Shown one piece after another: positions 34,884-43,831 of a stretch of DNA of 64,000 nucleotides. Made by a program: the position numbers and the translations under genes. The stretch comes from Rhizomicrobium electricum. GTDB taxonomy: Bacteria; Pseudomonadota; Alphaproteobacteria; Micropepsales; Micropepsaceae. The stretch covers positions 1-64,000 of the forward strand of contig NZ_JAASQS010000007.1 of NCBI RefSeq assembly GCF_011762045.1. Reading direction: 5' to 3'. The notes beneath the pieces were generated by a model. The model did no database searches and had not been told where the DNA came from. It saw nothing but the letters and a program-made list of their open reading frames with translations. How positions within the stretch are numbered: the first letter of the stretch is position 1; every line of letters starts with the position of its first letter.

Positions 34884-35606
34884 ATGAAGGTCGAGAAAAC
34901 CAGCCCGTATTCCGGGGTACGCGCCGTCGGTGCGGCGGCGTATGCACGCCGGGCTGAAGCGACCCAGGCGGTGCAACCGACGCCGCCGATCGCGGCGACC
35001 GCCAGCGTGCTCGGCATTCCCGAAGACGAATTCACGCCCAGAGTGCGCGATGCGATTCTCACCCTGATGGGCGAAGTCGACAATCTGCGCCACGAGCTGC
35101 AGGCGACGCGCGAGCGTCTCGAACAGGCCGAACGCACCGCCGATCAGGATCATCTGTTGCCGCTTCTGAACCGCCGCGCCTTCGTGCGCGAGCTGACGCG
35201 TTACATCTCGTTCGCGGGCCGTTACGGCACGCCGGCGACGCTGCTCTATTTCGATCTCGACGGCTTCAAGCAGGTCAACGACACCTACGGCCATGCCGCC
35301 GGCGATGCGGTGCTGGCGCATTTCGCCGACACACTGCTGGCTCAGACGCGCGACAGCGACGTGGTCGGCCGTCTCGGCGGCGACGAATTCGGCGTGCTGT
35401 TGGCGCACGCCAATCTCGAGCAGGGCCGCAAGAAGGCCGACATTCTCGCCGAGAAGCTCAAATCGCAGCCGACGATGTGGCACGGCCAGCCGATACCGAT
35501 GGGCTTCTCTTATGGCGCCTTCGAACTCAAAGGCGACGACACCCCCGATCTCGCCATGGCCCGTGCCGACGAAGCGATGTACGCCCACAAGAAGAACGGC
35601 CGCTGA
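34884..35606 (+). CDS. Diguanylate cyclase (GGDEF domain)
   Basis: A 240-residue soluble protein. The N-terminal 55 residues look disordered, a short coiled coil spans about 60-90 ([21 protein letters not shown]), and a GGDEF domain spans about 90-240. The active site is GGDEF. An inhibitory I-site RDSD (RxxD) lies exactly five residues before it, so product inhibition is expected. It makes c-di-GMP, which in alphaproteobacteria governs motility and CtrA activity. It resembles small coiled-coil cyclases such as DgcB. No membrane segment was seen. TTAAC half-sites lie in the purE/GGDEF gap. Confidence 0.92.
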   Translation: MKVEKTSPYSGVRAVGAAAYARRAEATQAVQPTPPIAATASVLGIPEDEFTPRVRDAILTLMGEVDNLRHELQATRERLEQAERTADQDHLLPLLNRRAFVRELTRYISFAGRYGTPATLLYFDLDGFKQVNDTYGHAAGDAVLAHFADTLLAQTRDSDVVGRLGGDEFGVLLAHANLEQGRKKADILAEKLKSQPTMWHGQPIPMGFSYGAFELKGDDTPDLAMARADEAMYAHKKNGR

Positions 35607-35607
35607 T

Positions 35608-35701
35608 CTTTCCTCCCTCGCGGAGCGCTACTTTTCGAGCCGCACCCCGAATGAATAGCGGGGGAGGTGGCTCGACGCGTCAGCGGCGAGACGGAGGGGG
35701 G
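35608..35701. repeat. Repeat family A, single unit
   Basis: A unit of about 94 bp: CTTTCCTCCC-TCGCGG at the left, GAATAGCGGGGGAGGTGG in the middle, ACGGAGGGGGG at the right. It fills nearly the whole gap between the convergent GGDEF and YdcH-like genes. The left CCTCCC and middle GGGGGAGG can pair. It matches both arms of 46623-46825. Confidence 0.7.
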
Positions 35702-35914
35702 TTACGCGATGATGTCGGGCAGAAGCTGATTCTCGATCTTGGTGATCTGGTCCTTGAGCTGAAGTTTTTTCTTCTTCAGCCGGGTCAGTTGCATGATGTC
35801 GTGGGTCGGGCCCATGGCCTCGATCGCGGCGTCGAGATCGCGATGTTCCTGGATGAGTTCGGCCAGCTTGGCCCTGAGGGCGACCTGTTCCGGACGGGTG
35901 ACTTCAGATGTCAT
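35702..35914 (-). CDS. YdcH-like DUF465 protein A
   Basis: A 70-residue helical protein of the DUF465/YdcH family: LAELIQEHRDLDAAIEAM, then LKKKKLQLKDQITKIENQL, the short two-helix hairpin with a lysine-rich turn that marks the family. GGAAAG lies 6 bases before ATG 35914. It overlaps the 3' end of ubiX by 11 bp, so the two are co-translated. Function is unknown. A second DUF465 gene lies on the opposite side of ubiX. Confidence 0.88.
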   Translation of the reverse strand: MTSEVTRPEQVALRAKLAELIQEHRDLDAAIEAMGPTHDIMQLTRLKKKKLQLKDQITKIENQLLPDIIA

Positions 35915-36548
35915 CTTTTGCTTTCCGGGTGTTCGAGGAGACCGGGTTCCAGCGCTTGGCCGGGGCCCAATTATAACCGAAACAATCAAGAATGCGCCCG
36001 ACGAAATGATCCACCAGGTCTTCCAGGCTGTGGGGCGAAACATAGAAGGCGGGCACCGGCGGCAGGATGATCGCCCCCATTTCGGTGAGCGCCGTCATGG
36101 TCCGCAAATGGCCGAGGTGAAGCGGGGTTTCGCGCACCGCCAGCACCAGCCGGCGCCGTTCCTTTAAGGTGACGTCGGCGGCACGGGTCAGTAGCGATGC
36201 GGTGACGCCGGTGGCGATCTCGCTCATCGAGCGGATGGAACAGGGCACCACGGCCATGCCGAGCACCGGAAACGAGCCCGACGCGATCGAGGCGCCGACA
36301 TCGCCGGGGGCGTAATGGGCGTCGGCCTTGGCCAGAACCGCCTTGAGCGGGACGTCGGCCTCGAGGCCGATGGTCAGTTGCGCGGCCTTGGAAACCACCA
36401 GATGAGATTCGATCCCAAGGTCTTTACAGGCGTCCAAGAGGCGGATGCCGTAGATCACGCCGGAGGCGCCCGAAATGCCGATCACGAGGCGCGGCGGAAC
36501 CGCTTCGGCACGCTCGTTTTTTCCGGCCTTTGACACTTTATTCCCCAT
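35904..36548 (-). CDS. ubiX: Flavin prenyltransferase UbiX
   Basis: A 214-residue enzyme that makes prenylated FMN, the cofactor of UbiD decarboxylases in ubiquinone synthesis. It has the family N-terminus VIGISGASGVIYGIRLL, VVPCSIRSMSEIATG in the middle and RETPLHLGHLRTM, the substrate-binding segment. The basic/hydrophilic 18-residue N-terminus is longer than usual, and the ribosome-binding site before ATG 36548 is weak, but no later start is available. The downstream YdcH-like gene overlaps by 11 bp. With COQ9 nearby, two quinone genes lie in this region. Confidence 0.95.
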   Translation of the reverse strand: MGNKVSKAGKNERAEAVPPRLVIGISGASGVIYGIRLLDACKDLGIESHLVVSKAAQLTIGLEADVPLKAVLAKADAHYAPGDVGASIASGSFPVLGMAVVPCSIRSMSEIATGVTASLLTRAADVTLKERRRLVLAVRETPLHLGHLRTMTALTEMGAIILPPVPAFYVSPHSLEDLVDHFVGRILDCFGYNWAPAKRWNPVSSNTRKAKDDI

Positions 36549-36651
36549 GGTTGAACGTCTTTACAGGTCGGAAGGGATGGGAGGAAGAGCCTCGTGACAG
36601 AACGGTGACTTGGTGCTTTACTTTCTTCACCGATAAGCAAGAGGTGCATGA

Positions 36652-36825
36652 ATGGCACTCCAGGGACATATCGAAGAGTTGTCCGAAAAGCATAAGAAAC
36701 TTGAAGAACTTATCGAAGACGAGATGACCCATCCGGACTGGAATGAATACCGGGTGGCGGCACTCAAAAAACAAAAACTCAGATTGAAAGACGAAATCGA
36801 AAAGCTACGAAGCGACGTGCACTGA
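36652..36825 (+). CDS. YdcH-like DUF465 protein B
   Basis: A 57-residue protein: MALQGHIEELSEKHKKLEEL, then EDEMTHPDWNEYRVAALKKQKLRLKDEIEKL. It is a clean match to the DUF465 pattern (two helices and KKQKLRLKDEI). AAGAGG lies 7 bases before ATG 36652 and TGA ends at 36825. Base composition is less GC-rich than its neighbours. It is divergent from ubiX and a paralogue of the YdcH-like gene at 35702. Function is unknown. Confidence 0.88.
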   Translation: MALQGHIEELSEKHKKLEELIEDEMTHPDWNEYRVAALKKQKLRLKDEIEKLRSDVH

Positions 36826-36888
36826 GTCTGGCACTGAGCGCTTCGGTTCAGGCCTGAACGCCGATCGGCGGAACGGAGTTTCGCGTGC

Positions 36889-38109
36889 TCAATTACCGGC
36901 ACGCATGCGGTTCCGGATGATCGCGAACAGCCCCGCGGCCAGCACCAGAAACATGGCCGAGGCCGCGAACGCGGCGCCGGGAAAATAGACCGGCGCCTTC
37001 GGGCCTGAGAACCACGCGAACAGATAGCCGAGCAACAGTGGCGCGAACACGCTGGTCAGACTGCCTGCGCTGGTCAAGGCGCCTTGCAGTTCGCCCTGGC
37101 TCTTGGGGCCGACGGCTTCCGCCAGGATGGCGTTGATCGACGGCATCACCAGGCTGACGAGCCCGAACGGCAGCATGAAGGCGTAGATCATCCACGCATG
37201 GCTCGCGATGGCGTAGCCGAAGAACGACAGCGCGCCGCCCGCCAGCCCGATATGGACCGAGCGGTCGGGACCGATGCGGCGGGTCAGCCGCGGCAGCAGC
37301 GAATAGGATGCGGCCGTCACGATGCCGACGCCGACCAGCGCCCAGCCGACTTCGCGCGGGCCCCAGCCGAATTTGAGCATGGTGTAATAGCTGAATACCG
37401 TCGGGTTGGCGTCGTGCGCCATCCGCATCAGCACCAGCACGCCGCACAACGGCAGCACCACCGGATAGCGCTTCAGCACCATCAAGGCGCCGAGCGGATT
37501 GGCGCGCCACAGCTCGAATTTGCGCCGGTGATTTTCCGGCAAGGTCTCTTTGAGGACGACGAGACCGTAAATCGCATTGGCGGCCGCCAGCCCCGCCGCC
37601 ACGAAGAACGGCAGCCGCAAGCCGTAATGGCCGAGCATGCCGCCGAGCGCCGGGCCGATGATGAAGCCGAGCCCGAAGGCGGCGCCGATCATGCCGAAAT
37701 TCTGCGCCCGCTTTTCCGGCGTCGAGATGTCGGCAATATAGGCCGCGGCGGTGGTGAAGCTGGCGCCCGCCATGCCCGACAGGACGCGGCCGACGAACAG
37801 CCAGCCGAGCGTCGGCGCCAGCCCCATGATGATGTAGTCGATGCCGATGCCGATGAGCGACAGGATCAGCACCGGCCGCCGTCCGAAGCGGTCGGAGAGA
37901 TTGCCGAGCAGCGGCGAGAACAGGAACTGCATCCCGGCATAGGCGAACATCAACAGCGCGCCGATGCGGGCCGCTTCGTCCATCCCGGTATGGCCGAGGG
38001 TTGCGATCAGCTTGGGCAGGATCGGCAGGATGAGGCCGAGCCCCATCACGTCGATCAGCATGGTGATGAAGATGAAGACGATCGCGTGCTTGTTGGCGGG
38101 CTTTTCCAT
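36889..38109 (-). CDS. MFS efflux transporter, TetA-like
   Basis: A 406-residue 12-helix major facilitator. The loop 2-3 motif is [14 protein letters not shown] and the drug-antiporter motif C region is [12 protein letters not shown]. The domain order matches the TCR/Tet group of proton-coupled drug exporters. The start is ATG 38109 (MEKPANKHA); the longer frame upstream only translates the tandem repeats. The substrate cannot be named and a resistance phenotype is not implied. Confidence 0.88.
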   Translation of the reverse strand: MEKPANKHAIVFIFITMLIDVMGLGLILPILPKLIATLGHTGMDEAARIGALLMFAYAGMQFLFSPLLGNLSDRFGRRPVLILSLIGIGIDYIIMGLAPTLGWLFVGRVLSGMAGASFTTAAAYIADISTPEKRAQNFGMIGAAFGLGFIIGPALGGMLGHYGLRLPFFVAAGLAAANAIYGLVVLKETLPENHRRKFELWRANPLGALMVLKRYPVVLPLCGVLVLMRMAHDANPTVFSYYTMLKFGWGPREVGWALVGVGIVTAASYSLLPRLTRRIGPDRSVHIGLAGGALSFFGYAIASHAWMIYAFMLPFGLVSLVMPSINAILAEAVGPKSQGELQGALTSAGSLTSVFAPLLLGYLFAWFSGPKAPVYFPGAAFAASAMFLVLAAGLFAIIRNRMRAGN

Positions 38110-38124
38110 GTCTCGTGAGTCGCT

Positions 38125-38298
38125 AGAGCGGCGTGCGCAAAAGTGTAGGCGGTTTTGCGCGAATACGCCGCGACAATCAAATAGAGCGGCGTGCGCAAAA
38201 GTGTAAGCGGTTTTGCGCGAAAACGCCGCGACAATCAAATAGAGCGGCGTGCGCAAAAGTGTAAGCGGTTTTGCGCGAAAACGCCGCGACAATCAAAT
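38125..38298. repeat. Three tandem 58-bp palindromic repeats (family C)
   Basis: Units begin at 38125, 38183 and 38241. Units 2 and 3 are identical and unit 1 differs at two positions. A partial fourth copy (AGAGCGGCG) starts at 38299. Each unit carries nested arms GGCGT/ACGCC and GCAAAA/TTTTGC around GTGTAAGCGG, so each folds as a hairpin, and the last bases (GCGACAATCAAAT) act as a spacer. The block lies between the divergent/convergent ends of the MFS and PAS genes and has no coding content. Confidence 0.9.
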
Positions 38299-38340
38299 AG
38301 AGCGGCGCACGCTGGCAGAGCCGTCCCGGCGACGCAAGCC

Positions 38341-38940
38341 TCAACCGGCGGTCGCGGCGAGCCCGAGTTTGGCGCGTGCTTCGGCTTCGACCACGCTCCA
38401 CGGCCGTTTGCCGTCGAACACGATGCCAACCAGGATGAATTTGGTGAGGCCGCTGTCGGAAACCAGCGGCGCGCATAGATATTCGGCGACCATGTAGGAC
38501 TTGTCGAAGGTGTCGGCGCGCAACAGGAGGCGCACCGGCTTCAGCGACTTGAGCGCGAGGTCGGCGAACCCGTACCAGCGGTCGAGGAATTTCTCCGGCA
38601 CCACTTCGTCGACATATTTGCCGGTCAGCTCGCCGTAATATTGCACGATGCCGCTGCCCATCAGGCGGACGCGATAGCGCCGCTGGACGCCTTCGCCGAT
38701 GCGCTCGTAGATGGCGATGTTGCGCATGAAGGGCTGCAGCTTGCGCGCCGTCATCGCGCCCCGCGCCGGAATGCCGTCCTTGGCCTCGCTCTGCCACAGC
38801 GCCAGGAGTTCGGCGAGCATGGCGTGGTCGAAGCCGCAGCTTTCGTCGGCGAGGATCGGCCACGCGCCATGGGCGGCCGCGGCGTTGAAGTCTGCGGCGG
38901 TGGCGATTTCGGGCGGGACGATTTTCGGTAAGTGTGCCAT
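38341..38940 (-). CDS. PAS-domain protein (PAS_5-like)
   Basis: A 199-residue cytoplasmic protein resembling the PAS_5 group of alphaproteobacteria: LAELLALWQSEAKDG...MTARKLQPFMRNIAIYERI, then RYRVRLMGSGIVQYYGELTGKYVDEVVPE, typical of this small single-PAS family. No output domain is attached. I chose ATG 38940; ATG 38967 would add 9 residues. The much longer reading to 39267 is low-complexity and unlikely. The signal and partners are unknown. The 286-bp gap to the next gene contains no clear feature. Confidence 0.78.
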   Translation of the reverse strand: MAHLPKIVPPEIATAADFNAAAAHGAWPILADESCGFDHAMLAELLALWQSEAKDGIPARGAMTARKLQPFMRNIAIYERIGEGVQRRYRVRLMGSGIVQYYGELTGKYVDEVVPEKFLDRWYGFADLALKSLKPVRLLLRADTFDKSYMVAEYLCAPLVSDSGLTKFILVGIVFDGKRPWSVVEAEARAKLGLAATAG

Positions 38941-39226
38941 ACGAATATCCGGGACGGCATACCGCATCCGGACGATTTTCCGGAAATGCGTTATCGCCGC
39001 AGTGCTGCGACGTTCGCGTACGGCGTGCAGCGATGCAAGTCTGCAGCGGCCCGGTCCCGCCGCCCCGGATGTCGCGCGCGGCCGGGCGTTGCAGCGAGAA
39101 CACGATGGGCGCCGGGCGCCTCGAACATTGCAATGGAGACAGGTGCTTGCGGACGGCGGCACCGCGCGCCATGGACGAACGGCGTCGCGGTTGCTAGGAA
39201 GAATGCAACCACTGAGGGACTGCGGA

Positions 39227-39844
39227 ATGGTTGACGGTACGGCGGGTGCCAAGCGCGTCGGGCTCATTCGCCGGGGCTACGCCTGGATGATGCAGAAGGC
39301 CCAGGGCCGCAACGCCCTGTGGGCGCTGGCCGCCTTCGCCTTCGCCGAAGCCTCGTTCTTCCCGATCCCGCCCGACGTCATGCTGCTGCCGATGATGGTG
39401 GCCAACAAGAAGCGCGCCTTCCGCCTCGCCGGCTGGTGTGCCTTGTGGAGCGTGATCGGCGGCTGCTTCGGCTATGCCATCGGCATGTTCTTCTGGGATA
39501 CCGCGGGGCAGTGGATCATCCACGCCTTCCATATTTCCCAGACCAAGGTCGATCACGTGCGCGACCTCTATCAGTCGAACGCCTATTGGATCGCGGTGCA
39601 GGGCCTGACCCCCATTCCGTTCAAGCTGGTGACGATCTCGTCGGGCCTGGCGGGCGTATTCTTCCCCTATTTCCTGTTCTTCGCGGCGCTGGCGCGCACC
39701 GTGCGCTTCGTGGTGATCGAAGGGCTGCTGGTCCACTATTTCGGCGATCAGGCCAAGGCGGTGCTCGACAAGTACATGGAGATCGCGTTGGTGATTTTCC
39801 TGATTGCGGTGGCGGCGGGAATCCTGCTGGTTGTGCTGGTGTAG
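39227..39844 (+). CDS. YqaA-family DedA-like membrane protein
   Basis: A 205-residue membrane protein of the SNARE-associated/DedA superfamily, YqaA branch: FAFAEASFFPIPPDVMLLPM, GCFGYAIGMFFWDTAGQ, GLTPIPFKLVTISSGLAG and LARTVRFVVIEG. The PIPPD and TPIPFK re-entrant motifs are typical. DedA proteins are linked to lipid flipping and membrane potential, but this branch is not characterised. GAGGG precedes ATG 39227 by 8 bases. The MFS gene follows 51 bp later. Confidence 0.9.
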   Translation: MVDGTAGAKRVGLIRRGYAWMMQKAQGRNALWALAAFAFAEASFFPIPPDVMLLPMMVANKKRAFRLAGWCALWSVIGGCFGYAIGMFFWDTAGQWIIHAFHISQTKVDHVRDLYQSNAYWIAVQGLTPIPFKLVTISSGLAGVFFPYFLFFAALARTVRFVVIEGLLVHYFGDQAKAVLDKYMEIALVIFLIAVAAGILLVVLV

Positions 39845-39895
39845 AACCCGCGCCGGCCATCAAACCGCCGCGAAAGCGGAGCAGTGGACCGCCCC

Positions 39896-41131
39896 ATGGT
39901 GCCCCAACTGGCCTCCATTGCCGCCATCCTGTTCACGACGCTGATTTTCCTCAGCGGCAACGGGCTTCTCAATACGCTGATCCCGGTGCGGGCGAACATC
40001 GAGGGCTTCTCGACGCTCGCCATCGGCGTCATCGGCTCGGCCTATTTCGCCGGGTTCCTGATCGGCTGCTTCACCGGTCCGCGCTGGCTGGCGCGCGTCG
40101 GTCATGTGCGGACGTTTTCGGTCTGCGCCGGGCTTTGCGCCGCCGCCACCCTGACCCAGTCGATCATCGTCGCGGTTCCGGGCTGGATCATTTTGCGGGC
40201 CGCGTTCGGTTTTGCCGCCGCGAACATCTACATCACGCTCGAAAGCTGGCTGAACGATCGCGCCACCAACCAGACGCGCGGCGCGATCTTCTCCTCCTAT
40301 CTCGGGGTGAATTTCGCCGGCCTGATGATCGGCCAGCTCCTGTTCGCCACCGCGCGGCCGTCGAGCTTCGTGCTGTTCTCGATGGCGTGCATCTTTTACG
40401 CCCTGTGCCTGGTGCCGGTCGGCCTCACCGACCAGAAGCAGCCGGCGCCGGCGCCGGTGCCGAAGCTCAGGCCGCTCAAGCTGTTCAAGATCTCGCCGGT
40501 CGGCGTCGCCGGTTGCATCGCGGTGGGGCTCGCCAACAACGCGGTGTGGGCGATGGCGCCGGTCTATGCCCAGTCCGAGGGACTGTCGCCCGGTGGCGTC
40601 GCGCTGTTCATGGTCGCCTTCACCTTCGGCGGCACGCTGGTGCAGTTGCCGGTGGGGCGGCTGTCGGATCACGTCGACCGGCGCTGGGTGATCGCCGGAA
40701 CCTGCGCCCTGGCCTCGGCGGCCGGTGTCGCCATCGCCCTGTTCGGCGGCCACGGCAATCTCAACCTGATGTGCGCCATGTTCGGCGTGTTCGGCGTTTT
40801 GATGCTGCCGCTTTATGCGCTGTCGGTCGCCCACGCCAACGACCGCATACCGCGCCAGTCCTTCGTCGAGGCTTCGGCGACGCTGCTTTTGATCAACTCG
40901 GTTGCGTCGGTGATCGGCCCGACCTTTGCCGCCTCGGTGATGGACCGCTTCGGCGCGCCGGCGCTGTTCTTCTTCACCGCCGCCGTGCATGCGGCGATGC
41001 TGGTGTTCACGCTGATCCGGCTCGGCCTGATGAAACCGGCCGGCATCCGGGCACGCTTCACGCCGATGCCGCCGTCGCCGGTCGCGGCCGAACTCGATCC
41101 CCGCAAGGCCGAGAAGGAAGACGCGGTTTAG
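39896..41131 (+). CDS. MFS transporter (YcaD-like)
   Basis: A 411-residue 12-helix permease with the N-terminus VPQLASIAAILFTTLIFLSGNGLLNTLIPVR, TFSVCAGLCAAATL, and AAANIYITLESWLNDRATNQTRG typical of the YcaD/YfkF group. The second half has VGRLSDHVDRRWVI. I chose ATG 39896 because family members start a few residues before this first helix; GTG 39884 is the alternative. The substrate is unknown. Confidence 0.88.
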   Translation: MVPQLASIAAILFTTLIFLSGNGLLNTLIPVRANIEGFSTLAIGVIGSAYFAGFLIGCFTGPRWLARVGHVRTFSVCAGLCAAATLTQSIIVAVPGWIILRAAFGFAAANIYITLESWLNDRATNQTRGAIFSSYLGVNFAGLMIGQLLFATARPSSFVLFSMACIFYALCLVPVGLTDQKQPAPAPVPKLRPLKLFKISPVGVAGCIAVGLANNAVWAMAPVYAQSEGLSPGGVALFMVAFTFGGTLVQLPVGRLSDHVDRRWVIAGTCALASAAGVAIALFGGHGNLNLMCAMFGVFGVLMLPLYALSVAHANDRIPRQSFVEASATLLLINSVASVIGPTFAASVMDRFGAPALFFFTAAVHAAMLVFTLIRLGLMKPAGIRARFTPMPPSPVAAELDPRKAEKEDAV

Positions 41132-41149
41132 CGTTTTGCCGGTCGCGCT

Positions 41150-41593
41150 TCAGTTCACCGTCTGGGTCAGTTCGGCGATGCCGAGCAGGGTGACCATGCG
41201 CCCGTCGCGCACCGCGATGCCTTCGACGTAGCGGCTGGCGCCGTCGTTCTGCATCATTTCCGGCGGCGGCTGAATCTCTTCGCCTTTGACCGTGATGATG
41301 TCCGACACCGCATCGACCAAGAGGCCGGTCTGGCGGTGTTCGGTATCGATCACGATGATGACGTTCTTGGGGGTGGCTTCGGTGCGTCCGAGTCCGAGCC
41401 GCGCCTTGAGGTCGATCACCGGCAGCACCGTGCCTCTGAGATTGATGATGCCGCGGACGTAGTTGGGCACGTTCGGCAGCGGCGTGGTGTCGGCCCAGCC
41501 GCGGATTTCGCGGATCGCCATGATCGGCGAGGCGAACTCCTGGCCGTTGGCGAGGAAGGTGATGTACTGACGGCTATCGGTTTTCTCGGTCAT
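41150..41593 (-). CDS. cheW: Chemotaxis coupling protein CheW
   Basis: A 147-residue CheW: YITFLANGQEFASPIMAIREI, then VRGIINLRGTVLPVIDLKARLGL, then GLLVDAVSDI. It couples receptors to the CheA kinase. It begins 3 bp after the stop of the chemoreceptor gene, so the two are one unit. No cheA, cheY or cheR is in the window, so it must serve a signalling complex encoded elsewhere. Confidence 0.96.
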   Translation of the reverse strand: MTEKTDSRQYITFLANGQEFASPIMAIREIRGWADTTPLPNVPNYVRGIINLRGTVLPVIDLKARLGLGRTEATPKNVIIVIDTEHRQTGLLVDAVSDIITVKGEEIQPPPEMMQNDGASRYVEGIAVRDGRMVTLLGIAELTQTVN

Positions 41594-41596
41594 GGC

Positions 41597-43462
41597 TCAG
41601 AACTCCGTCCAATCGCTGTCGGGTTCGGACGCAAGCGGGGCGGCTGCCGTCGCAACCCGCGCCCCGCCCGCTGCCGCGCGGCGCGCCTGGGGATGGCGCG
41701 GCGGCGGCGTTTTCGTGGGTTTGGCGGCGGCCGGGAGTCGAGCCGTATCGCCGACGTTGAAGAAGCCCACGAGGTCCGAAAGAGTGACAGTTTCGTTGGC
41801 CAGATTGCGCGAGGCGGCGGTCGATTCTTCGACCATCGCCGCGTTCTGCTGGGTGACGCGGTCCATCTGGCTCACGGCCGCGTTGACCTGTTCGATGCCG
41901 GTCGACTGCTGTTCGCCCGCCATGGCGCTGTCGCGCGCCAACGCGTTGATGGCGGCGACCTGCTCGACGATGCGCTTCAGCGCCTCGCCGGATTCGCCCA
42001 CCAGCTTGACGCCGTCTTCGACATGCTCGCCCGAGGTATTGATCAGCGCCTTGATCTGCTTGGCGGCTTCGCTCGAGCGCTGCGCCAGCGAGCGGACTTC
42101 CGAGGCGACCACGGCGAAGCCCTTGCCGGCCTCGCCGGCGCGCGCCGCTTCGACGCCCGCATTCAAGGCGAGCAGGTTGGTCTGGAAGGCGATCTCGTCG
42201 ATCACGCCGATGATGTCGGTGATCTGGCGCGACGACTGGGCGATGGCGTCCATCGCCTTCACCGCGGCTTCGACGATCTGGCCGCCTTCTTCGGCGACCT
42301 CTTTGGTATGGCCGACGGCGTTGCTCGCTTCGTGCGCGTTGGAGGCGGCCTTCTTGACCGAGGCGGTGATTTCCTCCAGCGCCGCGGCGGTTTCTTCGAG
42401 CGAGGCGGCCTGTTCTTCGGTGCGATGGGAGAGGTCGTCGGCGGCGGTCGAGATTTCGTTGGCGTTGTCGGCGATCTGGCGGGTCGAACCGAGGACGTTC
42501 TTCATCGTGTCCTGAAGATGGTCCATCGCGGTGTTGAAGTTGTGCTTCAGCGTGGCGAAGGCGCCGCTGAGATCGGCGGTGATGCGATGGGTGAGATTGC
42601 CCTTGGCGAGATGCTCGAGGCCGGTGCCGATCGAGCCCACGATGGTCCGGGTCTGCTCGTCCTTGGCGTGCTCGGCGGCGGCGAGCTGGTTCTTGAAGCT
42701 CGTCATGGCTTCGGCGAGCTGGCCGATTTCGTCCTGCTGGTCGGCATGCGGCACGCGGGCATCGAGATGGCCGGCGGCGAGTTCGCCCATCGCTTCGGTC
42801 ATGGCGCCGAGCGGTTTCGAAATCCCGCGCACCAGCACGACGCCGGCGGCGATGCAGATGGCGATGGCGATGACCAGGGCGAGCAGGATGGCGGTGCGGG
42901 CGGTGGCGTAGGTGGCTTCGCTGCGGTTGCCGGAGGCGATGCCGGAGTCATGGTTGTAGGTCACGTCGTCGTCGGTCGCCGCGATGATGTCGCCGAATTC
43001 GCGCTTCATCGGCCCCATGAAATAGGCGATGGCGGCGTCCTTGCCCTGCGACTTGAGGATGTCCTCCAGTTTGGACTGCATCGGGTCGTAGTCGGCCCGC
43101 TCGGCGAGGATCTTTTCGACCTTGGCCTTTTCCACGGCGGTGTCGGCCGTCGGCATGTATCGGTTCCAGGCCTCGTCCGCCTGGCTTTGGTAGCCGCGCA
43201 TATCCTTGAGGGCGGTGGCGCGCTGGTCCTCCGAAGTGGACATGACGAAGTTGGCTTCGGCGACCCGGTAGCGGGTGAGGAAGTACTCGAAGCGGCTCAG
43301 CGAGCTGATGGCCGGCATCCAGTTGTCGCGAACGTCTCGCGATGACGCGTTGAGGGACGACAGACTGACGATCGCGAACACCCCCAGCGCCGCGGTGATC
43401 GCCAGAACCCCCGCAAACACGCCAACAAGTTTCTTGCTCACGGACAAATCTTTGAAGCGCAT
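41597..43462 (-). CDS. Methyl-accepting chemotaxis protein
   Basis: A 621-residue receptor. An N-terminal membrane helix (about 11-31), a periplasmic four-helix-type ligand domain (about 32-190), a second helix (about 191-212), HAMP (about 213-265) and a long signalling domain follow. The tip [31 protein letters not shown] is classical. The C-terminus ends DWTEF, similar to the receptor pentapeptide that tethers CheR/CheB. The ligand is unknown. cheW follows immediately. The upstream 369-bp gap (43463-43831) holds TTAACC half-sites and small hairpins but no gene. Confidence 0.95.
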   Translation of the reverse strand: MRFKDLSVSKKLVGVFAGVLAITAALGVFAIVSLSSLNASSRDVRDNWMPAISSLSRFEYFLTRYRVAEANFVMSTSEDQRATALKDMRGYQSQADEAWNRYMPTADTAVEKAKVEKILAERADYDPMQSKLEDILKSQGKDAAIAYFMGPMKREFGDIIAATDDDVTYNHDSGIASGNRSEATYATARTAILLALVIAIAICIAAGVVLVRGISKPLGAMTEAMGELAAGHLDARVPHADQQDEIGQLAEAMTSFKNQLAAAEHAKDEQTRTIVGSIGTGLEHLAKGNLTHRITADLSGAFATLKHNFNTAMDHLQDTMKNVLGSTRQIADNANEISTAADDLSHRTEEQAASLEETAAALEEITASVKKAASNAHEASNAVGHTKEVAEEGGQIVEAAVKAMDAIAQSSRQITDIIGVIDEIAFQTNLLALNAGVEAARAGEAGKGFAVVASEVRSLAQRSSEAAKQIKALINTSGEHVEDGVKLVGESGEALKRIVEQVAAINALARDSAMAGEQQSTGIEQVNAAVSQMDRVTQQNAAMVEESTAASRNLANETVTLSDLVGFFNVGDTARLPAAAKPTKTPPPRHPQARRAAAGGARVATAAAPLASEPDSDWTEF

Positions 43463-43831
43463 GACTTTTCTCCCCGCCCGGCGAGATGGGATGCCCGTTT
43501 TCGCCGCTTGCGGGTGGATATTCGCGCTTGAAATTTAATGACCGGTAATGATGAACACCGCGGTTCGCCTGTGAATTCGCAACGCGTGTTAGCCGAAATT
43601 TCTCAAGGCAATTCAAGCGTGTAGCGCAAAGCTTCCGGGTCCGGTCCAGGATGGACCGGTTATCCCGTTGGTTAAGCTGTGCAATTTTCAGCAAATGCGA
43701 ACGAGACGCAAACCCATATCGCGGCGGGTGCGCCTGCTAGAATTTGTGCAACTGTAAAACGTGTGGCGATCAACCACAGAGATTCCGGCCGGACCCGGCG
43801 TTGTAAGCCGGGCCTCGTCCGCTCCTGCCGT

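Noticed and set aside
38125..38316. CRISPR array candidate
   Set aside because: The repeats are contiguous copies of one 58-bp unit with no unique spacers, and no cas genes are nearby.
43641..43659. CCGGTCCA/TGGACCGG hairpin upstream of the MCP gene as an operator
   Set aside because: It is a good palindrome but lies far upstream (about 180 bp), and its tight three-base loop is equally explained by chance in GC-rich DNA.
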